Assembly: GCA_038373865.1 (NCBI GenBank)
Contig: JAXGGA010005531.1
Span: 1-64,000 of the forward strand
Direction: 5' to 3'
DNA length: 64,000 bases
From: Uloborus plumipes
Taxonomy: Eukaryota; Arthropoda; Arachnida; Araneae; Uloboridae
Below, piece by piece: positions 36,164-48,420 of this stretch (position 1 is its first letter; each line of letters starts with the position of its first letter). The notes under the pieces are model-generated. The model saw only the letters and a program-made list of their open reading frames with translations. It searched no databases and had not been told where the DNA came from. The position numbers and the translations under genes were made by a program.

Positions 36164-38177
36164 CTTTACCAAAAGCTATTTTCAATTAACAACCAACTAA
36201 AAACTTTAAACATCTTGGTTCTTCCTTATTTTATTTTTCTTATGTCTTTCTTCACAAACATATATTTAAGTTATTGATCTTTCTCATGTACACAACATTT
36301 TCTAATTAACAATGATAGAACCTGCAACATGCTCTTATTTATTTTTCCCCCCTAAATGAAAATTTATGAAATGAACACTAAAGGAGCATGATTTAATGTA
36401 TTTATTTGTATTTTCAGGAATGTAGTTTATAAAAAGGATAACCAAACCACCAAATTTGCAATAAAGTTTTTTTTTTTCACTAAGACAAGCAATCAATATA
36501 CCCCCCCCCTAAATATCATTTTATCTTTTAAAGTTTTTTAAAAAATATTTTTGAAGTAAATACTTATTTTTAAACACAAATCATTGATTACAACACAGAA
36601 ATGACAAATTTTAAAAGAGGAAAAAACCAGGAAAGACTATTCCAGCATTTTCACAAAAAGTATAAGTTAAAACAATGAATTATGCATGTAAGGAATAATG
36701 TAGTACAGCAAAAAGGAAATTAAAAAAAAAAAAAAAAAGATATGCAATTATAATGCAGAGGATTTGACACAATAATGATTGAGTAACTATAATGAATAAA
36801 CGGGAGAAAAAGTAGAAAAGAAAAATGTAAGGAAAACAGGAAAGGTTTAACCAAAGCTAGATTTTCATATGTAAACTTATTGAAGTATTTCATCAAAAAC
36901 AATCATGGGTTTTTCTGCCTGTTAGCTTTCTGTAAGTAAAATTCAAATTTTTAATTACATTGGACTTATTAAAAAATACTAGAAGTTCCAGTGATGCATT
37001 TACCTGGCAATTGAAGTTTTCAACTCATTTAATGAATAAATAAATGAAAGGAGGCAATATTGTACACAGCATATTGCACCATTCAATAATTCTAAAGTTA
37101 CTGTTTGGAAGCTATTTTTGAAGTAGTTGAAAGGGTTCTTCCTACATTGTAATATTATATGCAATATTATATATAATAAAAATCTTGGGTGGTGCAAAGG
37201 GAGAGTTTATAAACATTAAGACATTTTGTGTTGTTACACTGAAGCTGCACTACTTCTATTACAAAAATTTATTCTGCATTCCAATTTCTGATGTTGCTCA
37301 AAATTGCCCAAAATGGCAAGATAGCTCTTAGGCATATAACAGGATGACTATTAATTCATTTTAAAAGTGTTTTCTAACTATTACTTCTTAATTTTAGAAA
37401 ACTATGCAATAGTTTAGGAGTGTTTCTTCAATTGTATTTCTTTTAAAAAAAAGGAGCGAGGCAGTTTAAAATAGATAAACTGTGGCTCAAAGTTAAATTG
37501 ATTGACTGTAAGTGAACAGATGTCATTAAGGCTCTTCTTCTAGCTCAGTGCAAGCAACAAAAGAGTTGTTTTAATACGAGATTTGACTGTGGTATTTCTA
37601 GCTATCAGAACTTTGCTATTAAAAATCAATTTTTTACTAGTTTTGGTTTAGTTTATTTGTTGTTTTAAATCAAGAAAAAAATATTTGATAATTCTTTAGG
37701 TATCTCAAATAATAAATTAAATATCTGCAGAGTGTCATATAGCGTTTTTTTAGAATTTAATTACAGCTAGATGTAATTTCATTAAATCTGAATTTCTACC
37801 GGGTCAAAAAATCAGAATGCACTTTTGAAAACTCTCTACTGGAAATGGTAGTCTGAAATTTAAATTAAACTAAAATATAAAAAACAAAAAAAATATATAT
37901 AATAAACAAAAAGCTTAACAATAAAACAAAGAAATAGGTTTATAATTTCAATAAAATAAGTTAGCATGAAAAGAAGACCAACACGACAAGCTGGTAAATA
38001 ATGCTACCTTAGAAATTTTATTACAATAAAACAAAACAGAAAAATATGTTTTTAATTACGGAGCTAAATCCTCCTACTTTTCCCCAATTATAACATTTTG
38101 AAAATGTTTCCCATGTTCAAAAAAAAAAAAAAAAGACTGAAAGAGAAAGAGAGAAAGAAAACAGAAATTATGCTCAC
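36164..38177 (-). other. Dscam intron (FN4-Ig10), part beyond the Tc1 element
   Basis: 2.0 kb of AT-rich DNA with A/T homopolymers. No further element recognised. Confidence 0.5.
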
Positions 38178-38331
38178 CTCTATTACTTGTTGTTTGTGAA
38201 ACAACTCTAGTAGGTTCACCTTCTCCTCTTGCTGTAGATGCTGTAACCCAAAACTCATGACGTGAACGCTCTGGTAATCCTAACACTTTGTACTGATATT
38301 GGTTGGATGGAATTTGAATGACAGACTCATT
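38178..38331 (-). CDS. Dscam: Dscam exon: second half of FNIII-4
   Basis: Encodes NESVIQIPSNQYQYKVLGLP, ERSRHEFWVTASTARGEGEP and TRVVSQTTSNR. Y-x-V-x-G-L-x-E-R-x-x-Y/F-E-F-W-V-x-A-x-T-x-x-G-E-G-E-x-T is strikingly Dscam-like. Phase 0 in, phase 1 out (AGAG|GTGAGC). The end of a 1.6-kb transposon lies only 38 nt upstream of its 3' splice site. Confidence 0.94.
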
Positions 38332-38369
38332 CTGAAATAATAAAAAAAGCATAACATAAATAAGACATA

Positions 38370-39976
38370 TGAGCTAATATTTAGAAAAGTGCCAATTTGA
38401 GTCCCAAGTGAATTTTCACTAGTATTTCAATAACTAGTTAAAAAAATAATTTTCCCCAGAAAGAAGAAGAGGTTCTGCTTTCACTTCATCTAATAACGTC
38501 AGAAAAAAAAATTTTTTTTCTTCAGAAAATATTGTTTTTATACATCAAAAATCAGATCGGTAACGTGTCCCCAGTAGCAAAGCTTAGCATGCAAACAGGT
38601 CATGCGCACTTTCTAATTTCCCAAAAAAACGCACTTGCACAAAAAACGATTCTATTTTTACCCCTTTGTTAATATTTTACTTCATTTTTGTTCTAATCGA
38701 TTCTAGCCGATGCGAAATAAGCGTGTCCCAAGTTCCGCCGTCAGAGTGGTAACAATAACTTCCGATCTATGTTTAGGCTCCCAAAATCATTTCCTGCACC
38801 TATACCACGTGATACTGAGTACCTGGTGGGATGTTTTATCTAATCGTAATTAAAAATTTGCATTTCTGCATCTAAAATTGTAGGTAAGATTTTTTAAAGT
38901 GATTTTATAAAATGTGTGTCATTTGAGTCATCAGATCGGTAACACGCTCTAAAATGCGCAGTTTTATTATTTTAAAAATTATTTTATATATAAGTATAGT
39001 CCTTTATTACAAGTGAAAAACCACGTGTTTGATTTTGGTTTAGTGCGATCGACTCGGAAATAAAAAAAAAAACTTTGTCAGTTTGTCAGATCGGTAACAG
39101 TCAGAGCGGTAACATTGAAAAACAGCGAATATGTTACATAACTAACTCACACGTTTCAGAATTATAAAAAGCAAAAATCATAGGTTTTAGCCATATATTG
39201 AATATTTTTGTTCTTAAAAAATGAAAAGCAATGTGTTTTAGTACAATTGTTTCATTTGTGGTTTGTATGACCTAACAATAGAAGTTAGTAAAATAAGAAA
39301 AATTGACACTGCAGAAATTAAATTAATTAATTATTATTATTTTATTTATTTATTTATTTTTTTGGTGCTTCAAATTTCTCATAACTTCGCTAAATAACTA
39401 GATAATAACTAGCATGCTAAATTTGAAGTTATGATCAAGAAATTAAATTTCCTGTAACTAATTAAAGAAAAGCAAGCAGCAGAGTTGTGTGTTGAAAAAG
39501 TTGAAGTTGTGTGTTGTTTCAAAACAAAACAAATGTTTTATTAGCTTGGATTTGGTAATCTCATAATTTAGTTTATCTAAAAACCTTATCGCTCATTTTA
39601 TTTCCAAGAAATGCTTTTTTATAATGAAATTTGATTTTTTAGCCTAATATATATATTTTAATATAATTATCTTAATTCTATGTTAAAAATGCAAGGATAT
39701 GATATCATATTTAGAGATGTTAACGAAGATTGAAAGCATAAACTCAAATATGTAGCTCATATTAACATCAGATCTGTAACATTCATCAGATCTGTAACGG
39801 CTTAAAAGTGAGTAATCTAAGGAGGGGGTAAATAACTTCCTTGACCTCCCCCCTTTTATTTTCTTGCATTTAGACCCAATTTAGACTTAAAATCCAATAT
39901 TAGTTTTTTTCTGCAAAAAAATTTTTTTTTCAGAGAACTCCAACTTCAAATTGGCACTTTTCTAAATATTGGCTCA
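38370..39976. mobile_element. 1.6-kb TIR element with repeated GGTAAC motifs (copy B)
   Basis: Terminal inverted repeats of 31 bp with one mismatch: TGAGCTAATATTTAGAAAAG... at 38370-38400 and its inverse at 39946-39976, flanked by TA. The inside holds at least seven TCAG-(A/T)-x-GGTAAC motifs (near 38552, 38737, 38932, 39089, 39103, 39768, 39785), all in the same orientation. No coding frame. Probably a non-autonomous DNA transposon related to copy A at about 7930-9500. Confidence 0.75.
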
Positions 39977-40693
39977 TATATGACATTGTGAATACAATTA
40001 AGGACTGTTTAAAGGCCATGCCCAAGGGGAAAATTTTAGGGGTTAAAGCTACAGAGCTAATATAAAACCTGAAGGTGCTCTTCTTTATCTGCAATGCAAA
40101 ATTGGCTGCCAATATAAAGAGAAAAAGTAGCGGGCAAATAAGAGGGGAGTTTCTATATTTGGTGTTTTCTTCACCTTATCATAGCTAAGTTGAATTACAC
40201 ATTTAACCAAGTATGCATATTTTGACACTATACTATTTTCATCAGCGTTACAAGCAGAAATATTTTCAGCTAGTGAATGAAAATATTTCACAATACTTAG
40301 TAACATTCACACACTATAATAATTTAAAGAGTTCTGCAATGAGATGCGTTGCAGCCAATTTTTTCCACTTTCTTCATACTTTCAGTAGCCGACTTAAACA
40401 ATATCTTGGCTGGAAGAATAATTATTCTTTTTGCCAAGAAATAGTGGTCAAAATTGCTTTTCTGTTAACAGCCAAAATAGGACTTACATGTGCTGGAGGT
40501 AATTTTAGCTCTATGGTTGAACCCCTCTCACAGGAAAAAAAAAAAATGAAGCAAATAAACAGTTTTCTCCTTAATTTAAGTTGAAATCAGACCTACTGCA
40601 CATGCTTCAGCAATATATTTTACCCCTTCATAGTTCAAAGCTAGGCTTAAGAAATTCAATGATGAAAGTCAACAGTTGAATCAATCTGACAAA
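39977..40693 (-). other. Dscam FNIII-4 intron segment, nothing recognised
   Basis: About 700 nt. The plus-strand 123-codon frame at 40213-40584 shows no domain and is treated as chance. Confidence 0.4.
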
Positions 40694-42122
40694 GCTAATG
40701 ATCAAGGACGTATTTAAGGGGGGGGGGTCCGGACCCCCCCCAAACCGGATGTCTTTTATCACAGTTTTCATCACTTACCTCAAAAAATCATAACCAAGAC
40801 AGAAGGTGCTTTTTTCCTTTAAGTATTCCCATTAATTGAAAAGTTTTTAACTTCCAAGTCAATTCAGAACACGAGAACCTCCAAATGATTGTGCAAATTT
40901 TCTGCAGATTTCATGTAGAAATTTGTTAAATAATCAAATTTCCCTGCGAAAATGCCGAGTTTGAGTCAAATCAGCGTCATTTACGGGAAAATTAGATCTA
41001 CTAAGTAAAACCTGTGCAGAAAATTTACAGATTTTTAAAAAAAATTTGACGATTTCATATTACTAAAAAACCATGTACGTAGATTATATCTATTTATGTT
41101 TGTAAGTCAGTATAACTGTTGCCGAACGCCAGTGAAATGATCATCGAACGAGATATCGATAAATTCGTAATTTTTTAGGCCTTGTGTTCGACTAATTTAC
41201 ATAATTTTACGATTTTAATTAGCGGGCATAATCAATTATATCTATATATTCATATATAAGCCGTCTTTTTTCTCCCACGTTTTTTTCGAAATTTCAGATT
41301 CTGCTTTGCAAGTGGTGAATAATTTCTCCAATTAAACTGTGTTTGTTCAAGCTTTTAAATGAAAAAATTAGAAAATGTGTAAGTTTGGAGATTCTATTTC
41401 GTATTGTCGAAAGAATTTTATAAACTTAAATAAAGAAAATTAATTCAACGTTTGAAAGTAAAACCTTGCAAATATTATCGTCCAGAGCATAGTTGAATTT
41501 TGTATGAAGTGTTGTTAAAATCGAACAAGGGTTTAGAATTACATTATAATAGAATTCATACAGCTGTGCATTCGATTCTATAGCTAGTAGTTAGTTGGGG
41601 AGGCGGGAGGGGGGGGGTGGTGGCAACAAAATGAACATAAATGTATACATTTTTTTTTTAATATATTACCAAGTTTAATATTTTGTTGAAGTATTAGCAA
41701 CATTTTTCCTAATAATTCCTGGAAAAGTATTTGTCTTCTGATTTTCTTTTATTGTGAAATTTTTCTTCGAAGGAATTATATACCACTCTTTTTCGAAGCA
41801 TAAACATAAATGTTTCAGCGAATGAAATGAGATATGATGAATTTTTTTTTTCTTCACATTTAGAATTTTCGTATGGATGACTGTTATTAATTGCCAAAAA
41901 TTAATTTACTACCGCATTTTTTAAAATTAATTATACCTAATTTCATTATCAATTTTAATTAATTAATTACATTTTAAGTTTCACATTATATATTAATAAT
42001 TATTATAGTTTTAATTTAATTAGTGCTAATGTAACAAACAATTAATACTTCTGATTTATCTTTCGTGACCTTGGACCCCCCCCCTAAACAAAGTTCTGGA
42101 TACGTGCTTGCTAATGATCAAG
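40694..42122. mobile_element. 1.4-kb element with poly-G/poly-C ends and 13-bp direct repeats
   Basis: The identical 13-mer gctaatgatcaag occurs at 40694-40706 and 42110-42122. Just inside, the left end reads GGACGTATTTAAGGGG and the right end, inverted, AGCACGTATCCAGAAC followed by a G-run. Ends are therefore loosely inverted. The 'ACGTATCCAG...GGGGGGG' terminus is common in arthropod non-autonomous elements. No coding content. Confidence 0.6.
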
Positions 42123-42166
42123 AGCAATAGTAGTATTTGTTGGAAACAGAGATTTTAGATGAATTT

Positions 42167-42187
42167 TGTGTGTGTGTGTGTGTGTGT
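42167..42187. repeat. (TG)n microsatellite
   Basis: About 10 TG dinucleotides. Confidence 0.9.
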
Positions 42188-42733
42188 TTTTTCTCTACAG
42201 CAGAAGAATGTTGCAGGAATAAAATAGAATAGTATTTATTTGATATATAATTTTAATTTTAATGGAATTCCTGTTCAGTTTTATTGAATAAACCATAAAA
42301 TAATACATCAAAAGATGTTTGTGCACTTCTTTTTCCACTTTCACAAAATGCAATATTATTCAGAAAATAAAGGTCTGTGTTTAAAAAAAATTTGCACAAT
42401 AAATGAACACTTTTGTGACCTAACTGAAAAGAAATTAATACCTTTGACAAAATGTTTTTAAAAATTTATTTATTTATTTGTTTTGAGACATAATCATCAG
42501 AGATGGAAAATTCTTTCTCCTTCTTTTTGGAAATTTTGGTTCTAGGTTTGGTTAGTTAATAGCATTTTCTTGATATGAATAAAAACTTATACAAAATCTG
42601 GGATTGCAAAAAGACTTACCCAAAAATACTCAATTTCAACAATCAAACAATCATAAAAAATGGGATTAGGAATCTCTTACAAAATAATCATAGGAATAAC
42701 CTCTGTAAATTCCTATATTATATGATTTTTATA

Positions 42734-42966
42734 TCGTGGGGTTACGAGTGAAACACACTAAGTCAAAAAACATGATTTTGAGAAAACGCTGATCGTTATC
42801 AAAGACGTTATACGACTTAGTGTGTTTCACTAGCATAGTATTGCATAATAAAGACATGACTTAGTGGGTTTCACCAGTAGAAACAGCTCATTTTTATGTG
42901 TAAGATAAACTAAAAATCTGAAAATTACTAATTTTGACTTAGTGTGTTTCACTTGTAACCCCACGA
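42734..42966. mobile_element. TA-flanked MITE with repeated GACTTAGTGTGTTTCAC motif
   Basis: 233 bp with TIRs of about 34 bp (TCGTGGGGTTACGAGTGAAA... and its inverse), bordered by TA. The subterminal motif GACTTAGTGTGTTTCAC appears at the left end in one orientation and three times further in, in the other (near 42810, 42861 and 42939). Tc1/mariner-type by its TA site; no coding sequence. Confidence 0.78.
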
Positions 42967-43034
42967 TATAATGATAGTAGCTTTGAGGTTATATTTTCAA
43001 TGTAACTTTTAAAATGTATGATAGTTTAGATATA

Positions 43035-43442
43035 CAGTAGAGAACCAATTATCCGGGATGTTTGGGACCACAGCTATCCTGGATAACTGAATTTCCCGGT
43101 TTTCTGAATCGCTATGAAGCGATATTTGCCGATTGTTTATAAAACCCAAGTTACTATAACAAATAGTAATGCATCTTAAAACCTGAAGAGAAAACTATCC
43201 AGAAGTGCTTATAAATACTACAATATTACAAATTTCTGAGCTATATGCCACTTATATGGTATTTATGGAAAAAACCGTTCATATTCATTTAGATATTTCA
43301 AAAGAAAAAAAAAAAAAGCTCTTCATTTTTTTTAGAAATTGCCAAAAATGTGTATTTTAAAAAGTGGCGGAAAAATCGACAAAATGTTGCCGGTTTTCTG
43401 GTTTCCCGGTATTTTGGTTCCCGGATAAAAGGTTCTATACTG
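43035..43442. mobile_element. pogo/Tigger-type MITE
   Basis: 408 bp with ends CAGTAGAGAACCAATTATCC and, inverted, CAGTATAGAACCTTTTATCC, flanked by TA. The 'CAGTAGAACC...ATTATCCGG' terminus is characteristic of Tc1/pogo-type MITEs in animals. Confidence 0.85.
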
Positions 43443-43444
43443 TA

Positions 43445-44209
43445 AATCTTTTTTGAAAAAGATATAAAAAAAAAAGAAAAAAAAAAAGAACCGAGACATG
43501 TTAAAAATCTTTGGCAATTGAATATAGAATACAAAACATAATAACAGGAAAACATATATAAATGGATGTTTGAAAAAATTTGCGGAAAAAAAACCTCTTA
43601 TACTGTTAACAAAATACAAATTATTTAAATGTATTCATCGACTGATTATGTTCTATTGATTAATTTCATTATGCACAAAAATACCAAATGAAAACTAACC
43701 ATTTAAAAACCAATCTTTTAAAAACAGGTGTTTGTTATTCAAAACTTTTTAAGCTAATCAGGTTTTAAATTACTTCAAATAAAAAATGAAATAGAAGTTT
43801 AGAAAAAAAGATAAATGCTTAATGAGAACAAATTAATGTGCTAAGTTTTTTCGGGAGGGGCGGGGGGCAGAAATCATCCATCATTTATAGCATATAGCTG
43901 CAATTACTTAAGTGAAAAAGTTGAATATGAGAAAACAATTCCCAGTTACGACTTTTCATGAACAATCTGGAAGATTTGATTCTTTTTTGAAAACTATATT
44001 CATAGATACATAAAGTGCCCAAAAAGGACAAATAACACCAACTAGTATTTGAAAGTCTCTCATGAAAACAAGAGAATAACAAAAATATTTTGACTTTTTA
44101 AAATTGTAAGAATAATAGCTATGTATCATTTAAAACTTTTTAAAAACACATCAGTAGGCTGTACTATGAGATGAAAAAAAAAATAAATAAAAAGAGAACT
44201 CCTAATTAC
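43445..44209 (-). other. Dscam FNIII-4 intron segment next to the donor
   Basis: About 760 nt, AT-rich with A-runs; nothing recognised. Confidence 0.5.
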
Positions 44210-44349
44210 CTTGGCACCACTCACTAAACTACGCCAGTATAATGTAAATTTGGTAACTAAACCATTTGAATGTAAAGGAGGTTTCCAACTAACAAGAATA
44301 GTATCTGAAGACATAACAACAGCTTTGATATCGGCAGGAGGGCCAGGTA
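44210..44349 (-). CDS. Dscam: Dscam exon: first half of FNIII-4
   Basis: Encodes VPGPPADIKAVVMSSDTILV, SWKPPLHSNGLVTKFTLYWR and SLVSGAK. The S-W-K-P-P and N-G-x-V-x-K-F-x-x-Y-W elements are FNIII strands B to C'. Acceptor CTCTAG, donor AAG|GTAATT; phase 1 in, phase 0 out. The 5.9-kb intron that follows is crowded with MITEs. Confidence 0.92.
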
Positions 44350-45036
44350 CTAGAGAATATAGAGAAATAAATAAAAACCTTAATTTTAGATTAAGCACAC
44401 ATAATCATAGAAATTATATTTTGCATTACACAGTCAATTAATAAATGCTTGTTCAAGGTAAATATTTGAAATTATTTGGATACATCATTTGTTCAACTTT
44501 GATGACTTTTCTTTTGCCTCCCAGAAAAGGAAAAACAAAAGGTAAAAACTTTGCTTTGAAGTTGAGATCACTGTGAAATATGAAATATTTTGCATTTCAG
44601 AGAAAAAGTTTTTTTTTTTTTTTAATTTCTAATCTATGAGTATAATAAGGAAATTTTCACTTTTCCGAATATTTATTCAAAATTTTGCTTCTTGGTTTCT
44701 TTATCAATTGCAATTATCATCACCAAGTTGCCGCAGTTGATAGAGAAACCTTTAATGCAACTGTTGATCATGCTACAAAAGTCTTAGTGCGATTGAAAAA
44801 AATAGAAAGCACATAGAATAGATTCTGTGATAAATATTAAGTTTTTGTTCTTAGATTAGTGCTTTGTCTTCATACGCCTCTCTTTCCCCTTATAGTAAAC
44901 ATCTGAACAAGTGATTTTCTTATTGCGATTGTTTCTTTCATAGTTTGCGTAATTTTTACACTAAGTTTGAATAACTTATGTCCATTAGAATGAGTTTTAC
45001 ATAGGTCTAAATAGAGTAACTTTAGTTATAACCACT

Positions 45037-45818
45037 CACAGCCTTATTCACAATCACGAATTGGCTGCGGAATAATTCCAGGATTGATCTATCGTCTGTT
45101 GCGGATCAGGACACCGTTCTTATTCACCAACCTCGGATAGATGAATCGAGAGATTTTCTAGACACAGATGTAAAAGCTTCTCTCATTGGCGGCTTTTGAT
45201 CAGGTGACGTTGACGGCATTCCCATGATTCCTAGTCGCCCATCATGGCCGCTAATGTTTTCCGGAAGCAGACAGATCTTTGTTATTTTTTATATTTTTTT
45301 CTAACCATCAGAGCTTTCCACAACTTATGTATGTTATATATTTTGGTAAACAGCATCTTCAAAAAAAATTTCATTCAAAAATATTAATTTTAAGGTACTT
45401 AAATTAATTAAAAACTCACTGTAAGTGAGAAATTTCAACGGCGTCCATCTTGGGCCACCAAGAATCTATTCAGTTCTTAAAAATGTTTCTGAATTTTTCT
45501 ACCGCTACTTTTTCGTCCTAAGATGCATATTACAGGCTATTTTCGCAAGAAAAGTTCGGAATCAGAAGGATATTTCAAAATAAAAACATCATATCCGCCA
45601 TGTTTGCCTTTTCCTACATGTAAAACATGTGGTAGAGAGTATAATCGCAGAATTAAACCGCCAATATTGGCGGCTCAGATTCGAGGCTATATTTCGCTGC
45701 TTGTAGGCAGGAATAATCTTCCTTTTGCGATTGTGAATAACGATTTCGTGCGAATCCTGGGATAATCTTCAACAGTGGCAACATTGAAGGATTATTCGTG
45801 TTTGTGAATAACGGTGTA
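45037..45818. mobile_element. Putative DNA element with TTATTCACAA termini
   Basis: About 780 bp. The left end has CCTTATTCACAATCACGAAT and the right end inverted reads CCGTTATTCACAAACACGAA. The interior is less AT-rich than its surroundings and has a second TTGTGAATAA-like piece (GCGATTGTGAATAACGATTT near 45728). It lies in the FN3-FN4 intron. A plus-strand 80-codon frame (45523-45765) has a Cys-x-x-Cys but no recognised domain. Confidence 0.55.
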
Positions 45819-46228
45819 AGTATTTTAAATCCATATTCTTTATTAAATCAAGAACTATCCGAAATACCAGTGTATAATTCTATAAAATATTTTATTCAAG
45901 TACAATTAATACTAATGAAAAATCACGTATGCTTAGTGATAACTTTGTATTTTTAATGCTCAATAACCAATGAATTTAAATACAAAACCACTAAATAGAT
46001 AATCACCTTATTCAAATTTTTCAATTTAATAGGTACTAACATTTTTCAAAGTAAGAATTTATTATTTACTAGAATTTAATAATATTTTTCCAAATAAAAT
46101 TTATAAATAAGTTTAAGTAGTTTTTTCTGATATTATGCACAGTAATTATAATGTTTACCAACAAGACAGTTATAAAAATGAAAGTAAGTCACAAATAATA
46201 AATGTATTCAAATTATGAATGCACTTAC

Positions 46229-46423
46229 CATCTTCTAATGTGGCACAAAAAACAGGATCACTTCTAACTCCAAATCCTTTTTGTGTAAAAGCCATGATTA
46301 TCACAGTATAATTAGTAAATTTATGTAAATTAGTTAATTTTATTTCTTGTTCTGAAATACTTCTTTCTTCATATTCTTCATCACCTAATTTTGAAACAAG
46401 GAATTTTTCAAAACTTTTATACA
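46229..46423 (-). CDS. Dscam: Dscam exon: second half of FNIII-3
   Basis: Encodes about 64 residues from VYKSFEKFLVSKLG through KLTNLHKFTNYTVIIMAFTQ to CATLEDG. L-x-K-F-T-N-Y-T is the conserved FNIII E-F segment, and NYT is a potential glycosylation site. The 3' splice site is ambiguous: three AGs lie within 8 nt (before 46430, 46426 and 46423). The first puts a stop in frame. I chose the GCAG before 46423; using 46426 would add one Ala. A NAGNAG-like choice is possible. Leaves phase 1. Confidence 0.88.
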
Positions 46424-47264
46424 CTGCTTGCTAAAACAAGTTTTTAAATTAAAAAGAAAGCAATAAGGCCAGAAAATATTGGGTAATGTTTCTCTTATGA
46501 TAGCAATTTAAAACTTATTACATAAAGTATTTCGATTTTTTTTTTGAATTTACAAAATAAATATTTATAGGTAAAAATTAAAACTCTTAGTTTTTATCTG
46601 AGCTCTCAATATTAAATTTAAAAGAAGGATACTAGCTCATGAGACTTTTCCATTTAGAAACGGAAATCAAAGTTATTAATATCAGGATCATTCCAAGTTA
46701 AATCAGTAAGTTACTCAACTTGATTATTTGAAAATGTTACGGAACTTAAAGAGATCTTAGTTCTTTACATTATGTATATTTATATATTTTTCTAAATTAT
46801 CCAGGATTAATTAATTTTTGAAATTTGTCTAACAGCAACTGCAAAAATTAAAAAATCCGCTTTATTTCCCAGTTGGGCACTCTTATGTGCAGCAAGAAAT
46901 GTGTGCAATTGGATATTGAAAGAAAAAAAAAAAAAGATACCATTAAAACTTAAACAGTGAAAAAAAATTCAAGTCCTATTTATTTTAAAGTAGAAAAAAT
47001 GAAAATGAAAAACATTTCAAATAAATATATTTAAATATATTTTATACAGTAAATTTGCAATTTGTATATGATGTAAAGAAGATTCAATCATAATTATCAT
47101 ATCTATTGCATCCATAAGAACCTTAGCTAAACAACATGACCTAAGGCCCAATTGATACCAAAAGTTACGCATTGCGCAAGTCGCTATTGATCAATTACAA
47201 AGCAAATAAAAGTATCACCAAGTCATTGAAAGTAAATCAATAAGTAATCCTGATTGTTTCATAC
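46424..47264 (-). other. Dscam intron within FNIII-3
   Basis: 841 nt, AT-rich, nothing recognised. Confidence 0.6.
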
Positions 47265-47411
47265 CTGCAAGCGTCTCAGCAGGGCGAAAAAGAATTTTGT
47301 ATCCTTGAAGAATTCCATGAACTGAGGAGGATGGGGGTGCACTCCAAGATATGTGTAAAGTTTGGGATGTAGGTGATGCACACTTAATGTCTCTGGGAGC
47401 CTGCCCAGGAA
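47265..47411 (-). CDS. Dscam: Dscam exon: first half of FNIII-3
   Basis: Encodes VPGQAPRDIKCASPTSQTLH, then ISWSAPP, a serine-rich loop, and HGILQGYKILFRPAETLA. W-S-A-P-P and G-x-L-x-G-Y-K-I are FNIII strands B to C'. Both flanking introns are phase 1. The next intron downstream is about 840 nt. Confidence 0.93.
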
Positions 47412-47599
47412 CTACAAAAAAAATCATACCTATAGCTGAATAAAAGTAGCTTTAAAAAGCAATACATATTTATTAAAAACAAATCACATATATTCCAGCA
47501 ACTACATAAAGTAGTTTTCTTTCTAAGGAGATTTTAAATATACATCTTAAAATCTTCCATGCTTTTGAAGCAGAAAGATGCTGTTGCGGGGTTGTAGAA

Positions 47600-48420
47600 A
47601 ATGATAAACAAGTAAATCAGCTGCAAGAGGATTTGGATCATATTACTAAGTGGGCAGACAAGTGGGGCATGGCAGTAAATGTTGGGAAACGTCAAATGCC
47701 GCATTTAGGTCATGGAAATAAGCATACAAGCTATTATTTACAGGGTTCAGTCATTAGTAAGGCAGAGAATGTTATGGATCTAGGTGTCTTAATAAATCAA
47801 GACTTCAAGTTTAGTTAACAGTGCAGCATGGCTAATAACAAGACCAATAGGATGCTTGGGTTTATAAATATATCTATTTCAAACAAATCTAAGAAGGTTC
47901 TTCTGCCTTTATATAGAAGTTTGGTAAGACCTCATTTAGAGTATGCTGTTCAGTTTTGGTCTCCTTATCTTAAGAAAGATATTAATTTATTGGAAAGTGT
48001 ACAAAGGAGGGCTACAAGGTTAGTAAATGGATTTTCTAATTTAGACTATGATGATTACAGACTTCAAATGCTTAACATGTATAGTCTTGAGCAAAGGAGA
48101 ACCAGGGGGACATGATTCAGTTGCTTAAATTTATCAAAATGAAAGATGCTATGGGGTTAAATTTTTGCACGGGAAGCAGGACAAGGGGTCATTGTTATAA
48201 GCTGTTTAAATCTCAGGCTACCCTGGAAATTCGGAAAAATTACCATTTTAGCAGGGTAGTGGGTACTTGGAATAGTTTACCGGAAGAGGCGGTAAGGAGC
48301 AAGGGAGTAGATAGTTTTAAGAAGGCCATTGATCTTCATTGGGGTCTATAATTTGAGAAGGACCAGCCCTGTTCGGTTCAGAGCCTGTTGTTGGTCGTCG
48401 CATTTGAATTTGTATTTGAA
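47600..48420 (+). pseudogene. CR1/jockey-like non-LTR retrotransposon remnant (reverse transcriptase C-terminus)
   Basis: The plus strand encodes the 'thumb' and after of a non-LTR reverse transcriptase: QEDLDHITKWADKWGMAVNV, then NRMLGFINISISNKSKKVLL, PLYRSLVRPHLEYAVQFWSP, YLKKDINLLESVQRRATRLV, and near the end HFSRVVGTWNSLPEEAV. This is characteristic of CR1/L2-like elements. It is 5'-truncated, has an in-frame TAA at 47816-47818 and a frameshift near 48112. The 3' end has short ATTTGAATTTGTATTTGAA repeats, as CR1-like tails do. It lies antisense to Dscam in the FN2-FN3 intron. Confidence 0.9.
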
